DNA of 64,000 nucleotides from Rhodocyclales bacterium GT-UBC (GTDB taxonomy: Bacteria > Pseudomonadota > Gammaproteobacteria > Burkholderiales > Rhodocyclaceae). Under the pieces are notes generated by a model. That model worked only from the letters and a program-made list of their open reading frames with translations. It did no database searches and was not told the origin of the DNA. The stretch lies in assembly GCA_003583745.1 (NCBI GenBank), contig QXPY01000012.1, forward strand, positions 1 to 64,000, in the 5' to 3' direction. Below, piece after piece: positions 26,652 through 36,300 of this stretch; the stretch's first letter is position 1, and each line of letters begins with the position of its first letter. The position numbers and the translations under genes are program-made.

Positions 26652-27563
26652 TCAGGGCGTCGCCAGCTGCGCCAGGAAGAACTGCATGCCGCGGCTGAGC
26701 GCCGGCAACCAGGCCGGCCCGTGGTCCTCGCCGGCCAGTTCGTGATAGACCACCTTGTCCTTGAGGGCGGACTGGGCTTGCAGCGTCGCGGCCAGGTCGC
26801 GGGCTTCCGGGATCATCGTCCGACTGGCCAGCAGGGCGCGCATCTCGGGCGAGTAATTGCCTTTCGGCGGGTCGTCTTCGAGCGCCCCGACGCTGATCTG
26901 GATGCGCGGCATCACGGATTGGGCGAGCAGCCCCGGCAGTTCGCCCAGCACCCGCTTGTCCTGCCACCAGATCGAGGGGCTGGAGGCGATGAAGGTCGAG
27001 AAGCTGGCCGGCCGGGTAAACAGCGCGTGCAGCACGAACAGGCCGCCGAAAGAATGGCCGAACAAGGCCTGGCGGCGCGGATCGATGCGGTAGCGGGCGG
27101 CGAGCAGGGGCTTGAGTTCCTGCTCGATGAAGCTGAGGAAGCGTTCGGCGCCGCCTTCGCCGGGCGCCGCGACTACACCATCGGGGCCGACGGTGTAGTC
27201 GCGGCGGCGGGCCGCCACGTCGAAATCGTCGGTGCCGGGGTAGCCGATGCCGACCACCAGCGGCGGCACTTGCCCGGTGACCTCGCGCCGCCCGGCGGCG
27301 CTACGCGCCAGGAAGGCCGCCACCGGGAAGGCGGCATTGCCGTCGAGCACGAAGATCACCGGATGGCCGGCCGCCGGCGGCGGCGAGGCCGGCTCGGCAA
27401 CGAAGATCCGGTAACGCTGGCCGCTGCCCGCCGCCTCCATGTCGAACTGCTTGGCGTGCGGCAGCACGACGGCGCTGGTCGCCGGCAGGCTTTCGGCCAG
27501 CGCCGGCGGCACGCTGGCCGCCTGCGCCACGCCGGCCAGGATGAGTGCGGTCAGGCTGCGCAC
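26652..27563 (-). CDS. Siderophore-esterase-like alpha/beta hydrolase (esterase D family)
   Basis: A 303-residue protein with a signal peptide (MRSLTALILAGVAQAASVPP, ending near LAES), so it is periplasmic. The alpha/beta-hydrolase fold shows HPVIFVLDGNAAFP, the nucleophile elbow FGHSFGGLF with Ser near residue 171, and a late His in LAGEDHGPAWLP. This is the esterase D / IroE-type family, which hydrolyses ester bonds of tri-ester siderophores. The gene starts 4 bp after the receptor stop, so an imported siderophore is likely opened in the periplasm. Substrate not proven by sequence. Confidence 0.8.
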   Translation of the reverse strand: MRSLTALILAGVAQAASVPPALAESLPATSAVVLPHAKQFDMEAAGSGQRYRIFVAEPASPPPAAGHPVIFVLDGNAAFPVAAFLARSAAGRREVTGQVPPLVVGIGYPGTDDFDVAARRRDYTVGPDGVVAAPGEGGAERFLSFIEQELKPLLAARYRIDPRRQALFGHSFGGLFVLHALFTRPASFSTFIASSPSIWWQDKRVLGELPGLLAQSVMPRIQISVGALEDDPPKGNYSPEMRALLASRTMIPEARDLAATLQAQSALKDKVVYHELAGEDHGPAWLPALSRGMQFFLAQLATP

Positions 27564-27567
27564 GGCG

Positions 27568-29733
27568 TCAGAAGTCCATGGTGGCGGAAGCGGTGATCGT
27601 CCGCGGCGCGCCCAGGGTGGCCATCGAATAGCTGTCGCTGAAGCTGCCCGACCAGTAACGCTTGTCGAACAGGTTGTTCGCCGTCAGGCGCAGGACCAGC
27701 GGCCGCCCTTCCAGCTTCGTGCTGTAGCGGGCGCCGGCATCGACGATGCCCCAGCCCGGAATGCGCTGCTGGTTGGCGGCATCGAGGTACTGGCTGCTGG
27801 TCGTCACGACGCGGCCGCTCAGGGTCAGGCCGGAGACCATCGGTACATCCCACTCGGTGCCCAGGTTGCCCTGCCAGCGCGGTGCGCCGATGGCGACATT
27901 GCCGTCGTAGCGGTGATAGGCGGTCTTGGTCTGGACGCCCTGCGAATAGGCGATGCCGCCCAAGATGCGCAGATTGCGCGTCAGTTCGCCGAAGGTGTTC
28001 CACTCCAGGCCGCGCACGCGCTTCTCGCCGTCGTCGGAATAGGTCGGATTGGTGGCGCTGCCCAGCGCGACCATGGTCGGCTTGGTGATTTCGAAGAGGC
28101 TCAGCGTATTGCTGAACTTGCCGGCCTCCCACTTGATGCCGCCTTCCATCTGCTCGGTCTTGTACGGGGCGAAGACGAAATTGCGGTTGGTGGCCAGGGT
28201 ATCGGAGACCGTGTCGCCCTTGCTCAGGCCCTGCACGTAATTGGCGTAGAGGGAAACCGACGGCCCCCAGGGTTTGACGACGACACCGAGAGCCGGCGTC
28301 ACGGCGCTCTTGTCGTACTTGGCGGTGACGGCGCCGGTGCTGGCGTTGTAGTTGGTGGTCTTGACGTTCTGGTTGCGCAAGCCGACGGTGATCCGCAGGC
28401 GGTCGTCGAGCAGGCTCAGGGTATCGACCAGCGCCAGGCTGCCCAGCGTGGTTTCCGAGGTCTTCGGGGCGGAGGCCGGCGAGGCCGGCATGACCAGCGA
28501 GCTGACCGGGTTGTAGATGTTCGAGGTGGTGCTCACCGAGTTGGTGGCCGAGCCGCTTTCCTGCTCCAGGCCGGTGGCGTGCAACACGACTTCGTGGCCG
28601 ACGACACCGGTGGCGAAGCGCGAGCGCAGGCCGGCTTCGGCCGCGACGCTGTCGGTGTAGGAGCGGGTGCCGTTGGTGGCGGCGGTGAAATTGCCGTTGA
28701 CGGCGATGTTGCGGGCGTGGGTGCCGTTGATGAAGCCGGTCTGCTCGAAATTCATCACACCGGCGCTGGCAAAGGCGGTCAGGTGGGGGTTGAATTCGTA
28801 CTCGGCGCGGGCAATGACCGCCTTGCTTTCCAGCTCGCCGCTGGCGCCCGGGAACATGTTCTTGCGCGGGTCGAGCGCGCTCGGAATCGGCGTGCTGTTC
28901 TGGAACCAGTACATAGCCGGCGTGCCGCCGCTGAACGATTCCTTGTTGTAGTAGGCGTCGAGCGAGGCAGTCAGCGCATCGCCGCGATAGTCGAAGGCGC
29001 CGGAAAGAAACTGGCGCTTCTTGGACTGGCCGTCGAGCTCGGTATCGCCATTGCTGAAGGCGCCGTTGACGCGGGCACCGAAGGCATTGTGCTCGCCGCC
29101 CCGGCGGCCGACATCAAAGCTGCTCAGCACCTGCCCGGCCGACTGGTAGCCCAGCGAAACGCGGGTCAACGGATCGTCGCCAGCCCGCTTCGGCACCAGG
29201 TTGATCACCCCGCCGACGCCGCCGCCCGGCGGCATGCCGCTGAACAGCGCGCTCGGCCCCTTGAGCACTTCGACCCGCTCGACGGCTTCGAGCGGCGCAT
29301 GGCCGACCGGCGCCAGGCCGAAGACGCCGTTGATCGCCAGTTCCGAGGAATTGACGTCGAAGCCGCGCACGCGGAAGTTTTCGTAGGCATGCCCGCTCGA
29401 CGTCGTGAAGCGGACCGAGGGATCGTTCGCCATCACGTCGGCGACGCTGCGCGCCTGCTGGTTCTCGATCAGTTCGGCGGTATAGCTGGTGATGTTGAAC
29501 GGCGTATCCATCACGCTCTGGTTACCCAGCGCCCCGAGGCGAGCCCCCCTGGCGACCTGGCCGCCGGCGTAGGGAGCGGGCAGTTCGGCGGATTGCTCGG
29601 CGGCGGCCGAGACCTTGACCGCCGGCAGCGTCTGCTCGGTAGCGGCGTCCTGATTGGAAGTGGTTTGGGCAAAAGCCCATTGCGGCAGAGCAAGCATGCT
29701 CATCGCCAAAGCGAGCGGAGTCATTCGCAGCAT
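27568..29733 (-). CDS. TonB-dependent siderophore receptor
   Basis: A 721-residue outer-membrane receptor. Signal peptide MLRMTPLALAMSMLALPQWA ends at AFAQ. The plug domain has the family pattern QSVMDTPFNITSYTAELIEN and VRGFDVNSSELAINGVFGLA, then RVEVLKGPSALFSGMPPGGG. The barrel ends in an aromatic residue (TITASATMDF), as needed for outer-membrane insertion. The ATG at 29733 is chosen because AGGGA lies 9 bases upstream and the signal peptide starts there; the frame is open for 42 more codons without a better site. First gene of the operon, behind a Fur-like box. Confidence 0.93.
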   Translation of the reverse strand: MLRMTPLALAMSMLALPQWAFAQTTSNQDAATEQTLPAVKVSAAAEQSAELPAPYAGGQVARGARLGALGNQSVMDTPFNITSYTAELIENQQARSVADVMANDPSVRFTTSSGHAYENFRVRGFDVNSSELAINGVFGLAPVGHAPLEAVERVEVLKGPSALFSGMPPGGGVGGVINLVPKRAGDDPLTRVSLGYQSAGQVLSSFDVGRRGGEHNAFGARVNGAFSNGDTELDGQSKKRQFLSGAFDYRGDALTASLDAYYNKESFSGGTPAMYWFQNSTPIPSALDPRKNMFPGASGELESKAVIARAEYEFNPHLTAFASAGVMNFEQTGFINGTHARNIAVNGNFTAATNGTRSYTDSVAAEAGLRSRFATGVVGHEVVLHATGLEQESGSATNSVSTTSNIYNPVSSLVMPASPASAPKTSETTLGSLALVDTLSLLDDRLRITVGLRNQNVKTTNYNASTGAVTAKYDKSAVTPALGVVVKPWGPSVSLYANYVQGLSKGDTVSDTLATNRNFVFAPYKTEQMEGGIKWEAGKFSNTLSLFEITKPTMVALGSATNPTYSDDGEKRVRGLEWNTFGELTRNLRILGGIAYSQGVQTKTAYHRYDGNVAIGAPRWQGNLGTEWDVPMVSGLTLSGRVVTTSSQYLDAANQQRIPGWGIVDAGARYSTKLEGRPLVLRLTANNLFDKRYWSGSFSDSYSMATLGAPRTITASATMDF

Positions 29734-29838
29734 CGTGTTATTCCCTGAATATGAACACTGGCTGGCGACGGCTGGCTGTGTGACAACTTGTTGGCACGCC
29801 CGACAGGGCGACTGAATATTTACCTCACGCCGCCAATT

Positions 29839-29857
29839 GTAATTGATAACCACTCGC
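29839..29857 (-). promoter_or_regulatory. fur box: Fur box-like site upstream of the siderophore receptor
   Basis: The 19-bp minus-strand sequence GCGAGTGGTTATCAATTAC matches 11 of 19 positions of the classical Fur consensus, including the central TTATCA. It lies in an AT-rich stretch 106 bp upstream of the receptor start, and the genes downstream are iron-uptake genes. Confidence 0.5.
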
Positions 29858-30077
29858 ATTTACAACATTTGGGAATCGTTCGAACGCCCGCCCCACCAGC
29901 TTGCCCGAGCCGGCAGACGCAATTGCTCAAGCAGCGCCTCCGCCCGGCTGGCGATTGCCATGCAATATGAGTTGAGGCAGGATACCCGGGCTCGCGCCGC
30001 CCCTGCTCTCTTGAGGGAAAAGTACGGCACGCCCCTCGGCCCTCCCTTCGCCTCCTGCCTTCCTGTTGCCCAAGACC

Positions 30078-30923
30078 ATGCCCAAGCCCTTGCTGCCATT
30101 CGCTACCTGGCGCCGGATCAGTCTGACGACGCTGCTCCTGCTTTTCCCGTTTGCCGTCCCGGCACAGGACGCCGCACTGAGCGGCAAGTCGACCGGCCCG
30201 GTCGTCATGCTGCCGCGCCTGGCGGCCCAGGACGGCCAGTTCGGCCTGCATCTGCCGGGCCGTGAATACAAGGCGGGCAGCGGCTGGTGGGCGCTGGCCT
30301 GCCCCGGCCGCTGCGAGCTGTATCCGCTGAGCCTGGGCATCAAGCCGCAGCGCCACCCGGTCTACGACGGCGACCCGGTACCGGGCCAATTGCTCAGCTT
30401 CACGCCGCCCCCGCCGGTCGGCGAGGTGCTGGTGCTGTTCAAACCGGTGCGCCTGAAAACGGAACTGAAGTTGCAGCCCGGACCGGTCGCCACCTATTAC
30501 CCCGGCCTGATCCCCCACCTGCGCCGGCCGGCGACGCCGGGCACGATGGAAGGCGAAGTCGGCCTGCCCAAGGGACAGCAGGCCCGCCTGGTGCCCACCC
30601 TGCTCCTGCCGGAGAACACCGGCCAGCCGCGTTGGGAGCTGGAGGCGCAAACGCCGCTGGCGCTCGAACTGCACTTCGACGGCCGCCGCCAGATGCTGGG
30701 CACCTTCAATTTCGGCATCGAGGGGGTCAAGGCCTTGAAGCCGTCCGACTACCTGATCTGGGCCGGCGACCTCGATGGCGACGGCAAGCCGGATTTCCTG
30801 ATCAATTTCGATTTCCAGGGCACCGACCAGGCGCTTTTCCTCTCCTCGCTGGCGCAAGGCGACGAACTGGTCGGCGAGGCGGGACGCTTCCAGTATTTCC
30901 CGATCGACAGCGCGGGGTGCTGA
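30078..30923 (+). CDS. Secreted protein of unknown function with Ca2+-binding DxDGDG loop
   Basis: A 281-residue protein with an N-terminal signal peptide (ISLTTLLLLFPFAVPAQ). I do not recognise a full-length family. Near residue 235 it has DYLIWAGDLDGDGKPDFLIN, an EF-hand/FG-GAP-style calcium loop as found in integrin-like and dockerin-like repeats; the rest is beta-rich with many Pro and Gly residues. Two Cys residues (ACPGRC) lie close together. The ATG at 30078 is preferred to an upstream TTG at 30066 because it begins the signal peptide; no clear ribosome site is visible. It is followed after 2 bp by the Kelch-like gene. Confidence 0.6.
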   Translation: MPKPLLPFATWRRISLTTLLLLFPFAVPAQDAALSGKSTGPVVMLPRLAAQDGQFGLHLPGREYKAGSGWWALACPGRCELYPLSLGIKPQRHPVYDGDPVPGQLLSFTPPPPVGEVLVLFKPVRLKTELKLQPGPVATYYPGLIPHLRRPATPGTMEGEVGLPKGQQARLVPTLLLPENTGQPRWELEAQTPLALELHFDGRRQMLGTFNFGIEGVKALKPSDYLIWAGDLDGDGKPDFLINFDFQGTDQALFLSSLAQGDELVGEAGRFQYFPIDSAGC

Positions 30924-30925
30924 GC

Positions 30926-33220
30926 ATGGACCTGAAACAGAAGCTGCGCCGCCTGCTGCTCATCGCCGGCACCTGCCTGCTGGCCCCGGCCTGGGCCGAC
31001 AGCCCGCCGCCCTCGCCGCTTCCCGGCGAGCAGGTCCGCTACGAGGACGTCCCCTTCCGCGAGCAGTTCGCGCCGCCGCTGGCCGGGCCGGACAACAGTC
31101 TCTATGTCTTTACCGAGGCGGCCCGCTGGCAGATCTGGCCGCTCGAGGCCGGCCGCGTCAAACGCCTGCCCCTGGCGAAATTCGAAGTCCCGGTCGGGCC
31201 GCGTATCGGCTATTCGGAAAACTACCCGGCGCGCTACGCCAGCCTTGCCACGGCCCAAGGCCACTGGCTGATCGGACCGAGCCTCGAACTGATCCGTCCC
31301 GATGGCAGCCGCCTGAGCGGCCGCCTCAAATGGCCGCGCCACCAGATCAAGGCAGTGGACCTGGCGGACGGCAGCATTCTCGTCATCGGCGGCTACAGCT
31401 GGCCGGAAAAACGCGACTACAGCGCCAACCTCAAGCTCGAACGCGTCTGGCTCGACGCCGGCAACCGCATCCAGAGCGAGGAACTGCCGCCGATTCCGCT
31501 CGATCTCAAAGGCCCCGGCAGCGGCGAGCTCTACGGCTACGGCGCGGTCCGCACCGCCAACGGCCAGTTGCTGCTCGCCGGCAGCGAATATCACAACATC
31601 AGCCTGCTCTTCGATCCGGAAAAACGCAGCTGGCGCAAATTGACCGGCCTGCCCCGGCCACGCAACGACCCCGCCCTGACCTTGCTGCCCGACGGCCGCA
31701 TCTGGGCCACCGGTGGCAGCGGCTGGCGCATGGCCGAAACGACCAGCGAACTGTGGAATCCGCAAACCCAGACCTGGAGCCCCGGCCCCGACCTCCCGGT
31801 GCCCATGGTCGACCACCGTGCCGTGTTGAACGACAGGCGCGACACCGTGCTGCTGGCCGGCGGCTACCACCCCGCCGTACTCGGCTGGAAAATGGGCAAG
31901 GACGGCGTTTTCGTTGCCGCCCGCCACGGCGAGCAGCGCCGCCTGGCCGGCGTGGTCGGCTTACCCGGCGACCGCCTGGTCCTGACCGGCGGCCGCCATG
32001 CCCGCGACTATGGCGAAGGCTGGGGACGCAGCACGGCCGGCTTGTCGGTGCTCAATGTCGACAGCAATGGCAGCGGCACTCACCTGCCGGTGTGGCCGAT
32101 CACCCGCAGCGGTGCCCTGCTCGAACGCCAGGGCCAGCTGTTCGCCATCGGCGGCCTGCTCCACCACGCCCACAACGGCAGCGAAGACGACAACGGCAGC
32201 CGCCTGGTCGAGCGCTTCGACACCGCCAAGGGGCTGTACCAAACCCTGCCACCGCTGCCCCTGGTCGCCGGCCCGACGCAAGCCGCATGGATCAGCGAGC
32301 AGGAAATCCTCGTCCATGCCGAAAACGTCGGCCGCGAACAGGACAACCGCCAATGGCTCGGCCTGCTCAACCCGCGCAGCGGCGCCCTGCGGACCTTGCC
32401 GCTACCAACCAATCCGACCTACATCATGTCCGACGGCATTCACCGCAAGATGCAACTGGTCGGCGCCCACGCCGGCCGCGCCTGGCTGATCGCCGAAGAC
32501 GGCGAAGCGCTGCGCGTCTCGCCCCGCCCGCCGCACTACGAACCGGCCCTGCGCCTGCAACGCCAGCGCCGCGACTTCAGCGGCCGGGTGCTGGCCGACG
32601 GGCGCGTCGTCATTGCCGGCGGCCAGGTCGAATCGGAACTGGTTGCCGCCCGCCCGGCCAACTGCAAGGACTGCCCGACCCGCTACCTCGGCTTCGGCCC
32701 CCAACTCCCGGCCCGCCGCCACGAAATCTACGATCCACAAGCCGCCACCTGGTCCAGCTCCGCCCCCTCGCGCGCCGCCGGCGGCCCGGTCGGCATCTTT
32801 GCCGACGGCGCCGTCGCCAAGCTGGGCGAACTGAGCGAGCGCAAAGGCGAAGCCGGCGAACGCACCATTCCTTTACTGGAAATCGCCGACCCGACCGGCA
32901 AAAGCTGGCGCAGCCTGCCCCTGCCCGGCGACTTTCCTACCGACGTGACGGTCGCCAATGCCTATCTGCACACCCTGCGCAACGACAACACCAACCTGCC
33001 CCGCGCCCTCTTCCTCGGCGCTTGGTCCAGCGGCGAAATCCAGTGGTGGTGGCTCGACGACATCGACACCGTGCCAAACACCTGGCGCCCATTCGGCAAA
33101 GCCGTCCCGCCCTACACTTTCCCGCCCGGCGAAATCGCCACCGGCAAGAAAAATGAGCGCGGCCAGCCCATCGTTTTACAAGGTGGCGCAGCGGGGGTGA
33201 TCGCCTATCCGCGGCCGTAA
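30926..33220 (+). CDS. Secreted Kelch-like beta-propeller protein
   Basis: A 764-residue protein with a signal peptide (LRRLLLIAGTCLLAPAWAD). Repeated blades of Kelch type can be seen: GSILVIGGYSW, LLLAGSEYHNISLLFDPEKR, GRIWATGGSGWRM with TTSELWNPQTQTWSPG, TVLLAGGYHP, DRLVLTGGRHARD, GQLFAIGGLLHH, and GRVVIAGGQVESE. The pairing of a GG turn with a later W/Y spaced by 20 or so residues is the Kelch pattern, giving perhaps seven or more blades. Such propellers bind other proteins or carbohydrates, and some are oxidases (galactose-oxidase type). No enzyme motif is recognised. Two bp after the preceding gene, so translationally coupled. Confidence 0.7.
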   Translation: MDLKQKLRRLLLIAGTCLLAPAWADSPPPSPLPGEQVRYEDVPFREQFAPPLAGPDNSLYVFTEAARWQIWPLEAGRVKRLPLAKFEVPVGPRIGYSENYPARYASLATAQGHWLIGPSLELIRPDGSRLSGRLKWPRHQIKAVDLADGSILVIGGYSWPEKRDYSANLKLERVWLDAGNRIQSEELPPIPLDLKGPGSGELYGYGAVRTANGQLLLAGSEYHNISLLFDPEKRSWRKLTGLPRPRNDPALTLLPDGRIWATGGSGWRMAETTSELWNPQTQTWSPGPDLPVPMVDHRAVLNDRRDTVLLAGGYHPAVLGWKMGKDGVFVAARHGEQRRLAGVVGLPGDRLVLTGGRHARDYGEGWGRSTAGLSVLNVDSNGSGTHLPVWPITRSGALLERQGQLFAIGGLLHHAHNGSEDDNGSRLVERFDTAKGLYQTLPPLPLVAGPTQAAWISEQEILVHAENVGREQDNRQWLGLLNPRSGALRTLPLPTNPTYIMSDGIHRKMQLVGAHAGRAWLIAEDGEALRVSPRPPHYEPALRLQRQRRDFSGRVLADGRVVIAGGQVESELVAARPANCKDCPTRYLGFGPQLPARRHEIYDPQAATWSSSAPSRAAGGPVGIFADGAVAKLGELSERKGEAGERTIPLLEIADPTGKSWRSLPLPGDFPTDVTVANAYLHTLRNDNTNLPRALFLGAWSSGEIQWWWLDDIDTVPNTWRPFGKAVPPYTFPPGEIATGKKNERGQPIVLQGGAAGVIAYPRP

Positions 33221-33278
33221 GCCGGAGGACTGAAGGGAAGGCCGGCCAGCAAAGCCACGCCCTGCCCGGCGCCCAGAA

Positions 33279-33316
33279 AGCAAAAAGCCCAACCGGTGAG
33301 GCTTGGGCTTTTTGCT
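33279..33316. terminator. Bidirectional terminator
   Basis: A 14-bp perfect stem AGCAAAAAGCCCAA/TTGGGCTTTTTGCT (33279-33292, 33303-33316) with a 10-nt loop. T-runs occur in the stem arms on both strands. It lies between the convergent Kelch-like gene and the giant RTX gene and can end both. Confidence 0.85.
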
Positions 33317-33330
33317 GCTTCAGGCCAGCA

Positions 33331-36300
33331 TCAGGCCTGCATCCAGGCGCTGGGCGCGCCCATGGCGTTGAGGTCGGAAGTACCGACTATCTGGAGGATG
33401 TTGGCGGCGGCCTGGAAGTCCGAGGCGATTGCGCTCTGCGCCTGATCGGCGACCCGATAGACGGTATCCCCGAAGCGGAGCAGCTCGATATTGCGCAGGA
33501 TGCTCTCGTCGGCACTCGACACCTGGCGGATGACCACATCGAAAGTGCCGGATGAGGTTTCCTTGAGGGCGAGCTGGTAGTTCTGAACGGGACCGTAGAA
33601 GGCGGCCATGTCGAGGTCGTTCCCGCCATCCAGAAGATTGCTGCCATTACCGCCGACCAATAGATCCTTGCCATCGCCACCGAACAGCTGGTCATTGCCG
33701 GCGCTGGACAGCAGGCCCAGTTCGCCGAGGTTGAGGGTCTGGGTCAGCTGCAGGTTGCCGGCGGCATCTTCCATCAGGGCGCGGCTGTTGTCATGCAGGG
33801 CCAGGGCCTTGAGCGCCTGAACCCAACTGCCGCCTCGAGTGATGTGGTCGACGCCGAGCTGGACCACCGCCTCCGGCGCTGAGCCCCAGATCTGCTCGAT
33901 CAGGGCCTGCATCCGGCTTTCGACAGTTTGCTTGCCGAACCCGCCGTGGTCGAGGAAATAGGCATAGGCGCCCTGGGCCAGGACATCGGCCGTCAGCCCC
34001 GCCTGAGCAGCCTCGGAGAGGAGTGCGGCAGTGGGTCGCTCGCCGGTGACGGCATGGTAGATCAGGGACAATTCGGAGAGTTGCCCCCAATCCTGCTTGA
34101 GAATGGCGAGACGCTCGTCGAGTTGCACGCTCTGACGGTCATTCGCGCTCCAGTCCAGCGTGATGCTGGTGCTGGCAATACTGGCCAGGGTGGCGTCGGT
34201 GGCGACGTAGCCGACCCGCATCTGCCCCCGATCGTCAAGGGCGAAGTTCCAGTTGCCGGCGTCGCTCGCCCCGCCGACGAGGACATCGTTGCCTGTGCCG
34301 CCGTGCAGGACGTCATCGCCAATGCCGCCCACGACGAAGTCGTCGCCCTCGTCGCCGTAGAGCTGATCGTTGCCGGCCTTGGAGCCGACGGTGTCATTGC
34401 CGGCTCCGCCGTGCAGGACGTCGTCGTCGGCGCCAAGGACGATGTACTGGCTGGCTCCGTCGCCACTGACAAGGTTGCGGCCTTCGCCGCCGATCACCTT
34501 GGCAGAACCGATGATGATGGCGAACTCGATGTTGTCGAGTTGCAGGACGGTACCGGCCGGGAGATCCCGGGTATCGATGACCAGGGCTTCCTGCTGATCG
34601 GGATTGGCTGCGGACGCGGCGGCACCGGAAACCAGGACGGGAGTGCCCGGAGCCTGGCTGCCACTGGCGGCAGTGAGGATCAGGGTACGGACGGTAACCT
34701 GGGTCGACGCGGTGACGGTAGCCACGTAGGCATCGATCCCATCCGAAAGGATCTGCTGATAGATGGGATCATCCGCTATGCGGGGCTCACTGGCATTGAT
34801 CAACTGTTGCCGGAGGGTAAGGCTGGCGCTTTCCTGGGCGGAGGACTGGACCCCGACCCCGACGGGGAGGCCGACGGCGAGGATGGTGGTGCTGCCGCTG
34901 GTGACCAGGGGGATGTCGGCCAGACTGTCGTTGGACGTGGCCTGATCCTCAACCCGGGTTGCGGTGACCGGGGCAATGGTGGTCGTGGTGGTGGTCGAAC
35001 CGTCCGGGTTGGTTTGCTGCGCAGTCTGGAGGGTGACACCGTCCACCTGATTGCTGGGATTGGGCCCGGGATCGGGATTGAGGGGGGGCGGGTTCTCGTC
35101 GACGTCGGACACGGTGACGGAAAGGGCCTGCTGGTCGGTGGCGGTGCCGTCGGAGACCTGGACGACGACCTCATAGACATTGTTGGCGCCAACGTCGGTG
35201 GGGGCCTCGAAATTGGGCGCCGCGACGAAACTCAAGGCACCGCTGGAAGCGTTGATCGAGAACCTGGCGGCATCGGCGCCACCAGCGATGCTGTAGGTGA
35301 GCGGGTCGGCATTGGCGTCGGTAGCGTTGACGGTGGTGACGGCGGTGCTGTTCTCGGCGATGGTCACCGCCGCCGTGGCTCCCCCGCCGTTGGAGGTGAT
35401 CACTGGCGCGGCGTTGGGGGAGACATAGCGGATGTCGGTGCCGCTCAGCTCGAAATTGCTGCTTGAATAACTGCCGGTCAGCTGAATCTGCAGTTCCGCT
35501 GCATCCTCCACCCCGTCCGTGTCGATGTAGAGCGTGGTGTTGCCCCCGGACTGCTGGATTTGTACCGAATTGGCCGCCACCGTGGTGCCATTCCCCACCG
35601 AAACGGTCCCGCTGCTGAAGTTGCGCCCCGTGGCACGAATCGCGTCGCCACCGCCAAAATCGGTGATGGTGTCCGTTCCGAAATCGGTGATGTTGTAGAT
35701 GACAAGGTTGTCGGCTGAATCCTTCTCTGCAGCCTGATACAGGAAGACGTCGTCACCGGCTCCACCGGTGAGGGTGTCATTGCCCAGGCCGCCGGCCAGC
35801 ACGTCGTCGCCGCTGCCGCTGGAGAGGGTGTCGTTGCCGCCGCCGCCGTACACGATGGAATCCACCGTTCCCGTATCGGTGAAGGTGTCCGCCCCGTCGT
35901 AGAGGTAGTAGGCCAGGGCACCTGAAGCCGGTGCCACGGTGCTGTTCAGGTTGAGGGTGGTGTCGTTGTCGAAGGGAGTTTCGTTTTGGGGGTCGGTGAT
36001 CAGGTAGCTGTCATGGACCGCGACGGTGGCGCCGCTGAAGTCATTGCTGCCGATATTGAGAACCGACTGGATCACGGCCTCGTTGAGCACCCCGAAATCG
36101 GCATCGACAAGGGTATTGCCGGAAATGCCGAGCACGGTCCCGGTGTTCAGCACATCGTTGATGCCGACGCCGACGAAGCCCCCTGCGCCCCCGCTCACCC
36201 CGGCAAAGGTGTTGCCGGTGATGGTGGTATCGTCCGCATACGCCAGCAGCACACCGCTGGCCCGGTAATCGGCATTGAGAAAGCCGAAGTTGGTGATGGT

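Noticed and set aside
27439..29748. A 769-codon plus-strand frame antisense to the TonB receptor.
   Set aside because: The minus-strand frame has full receptor motifs; this is its shadow.
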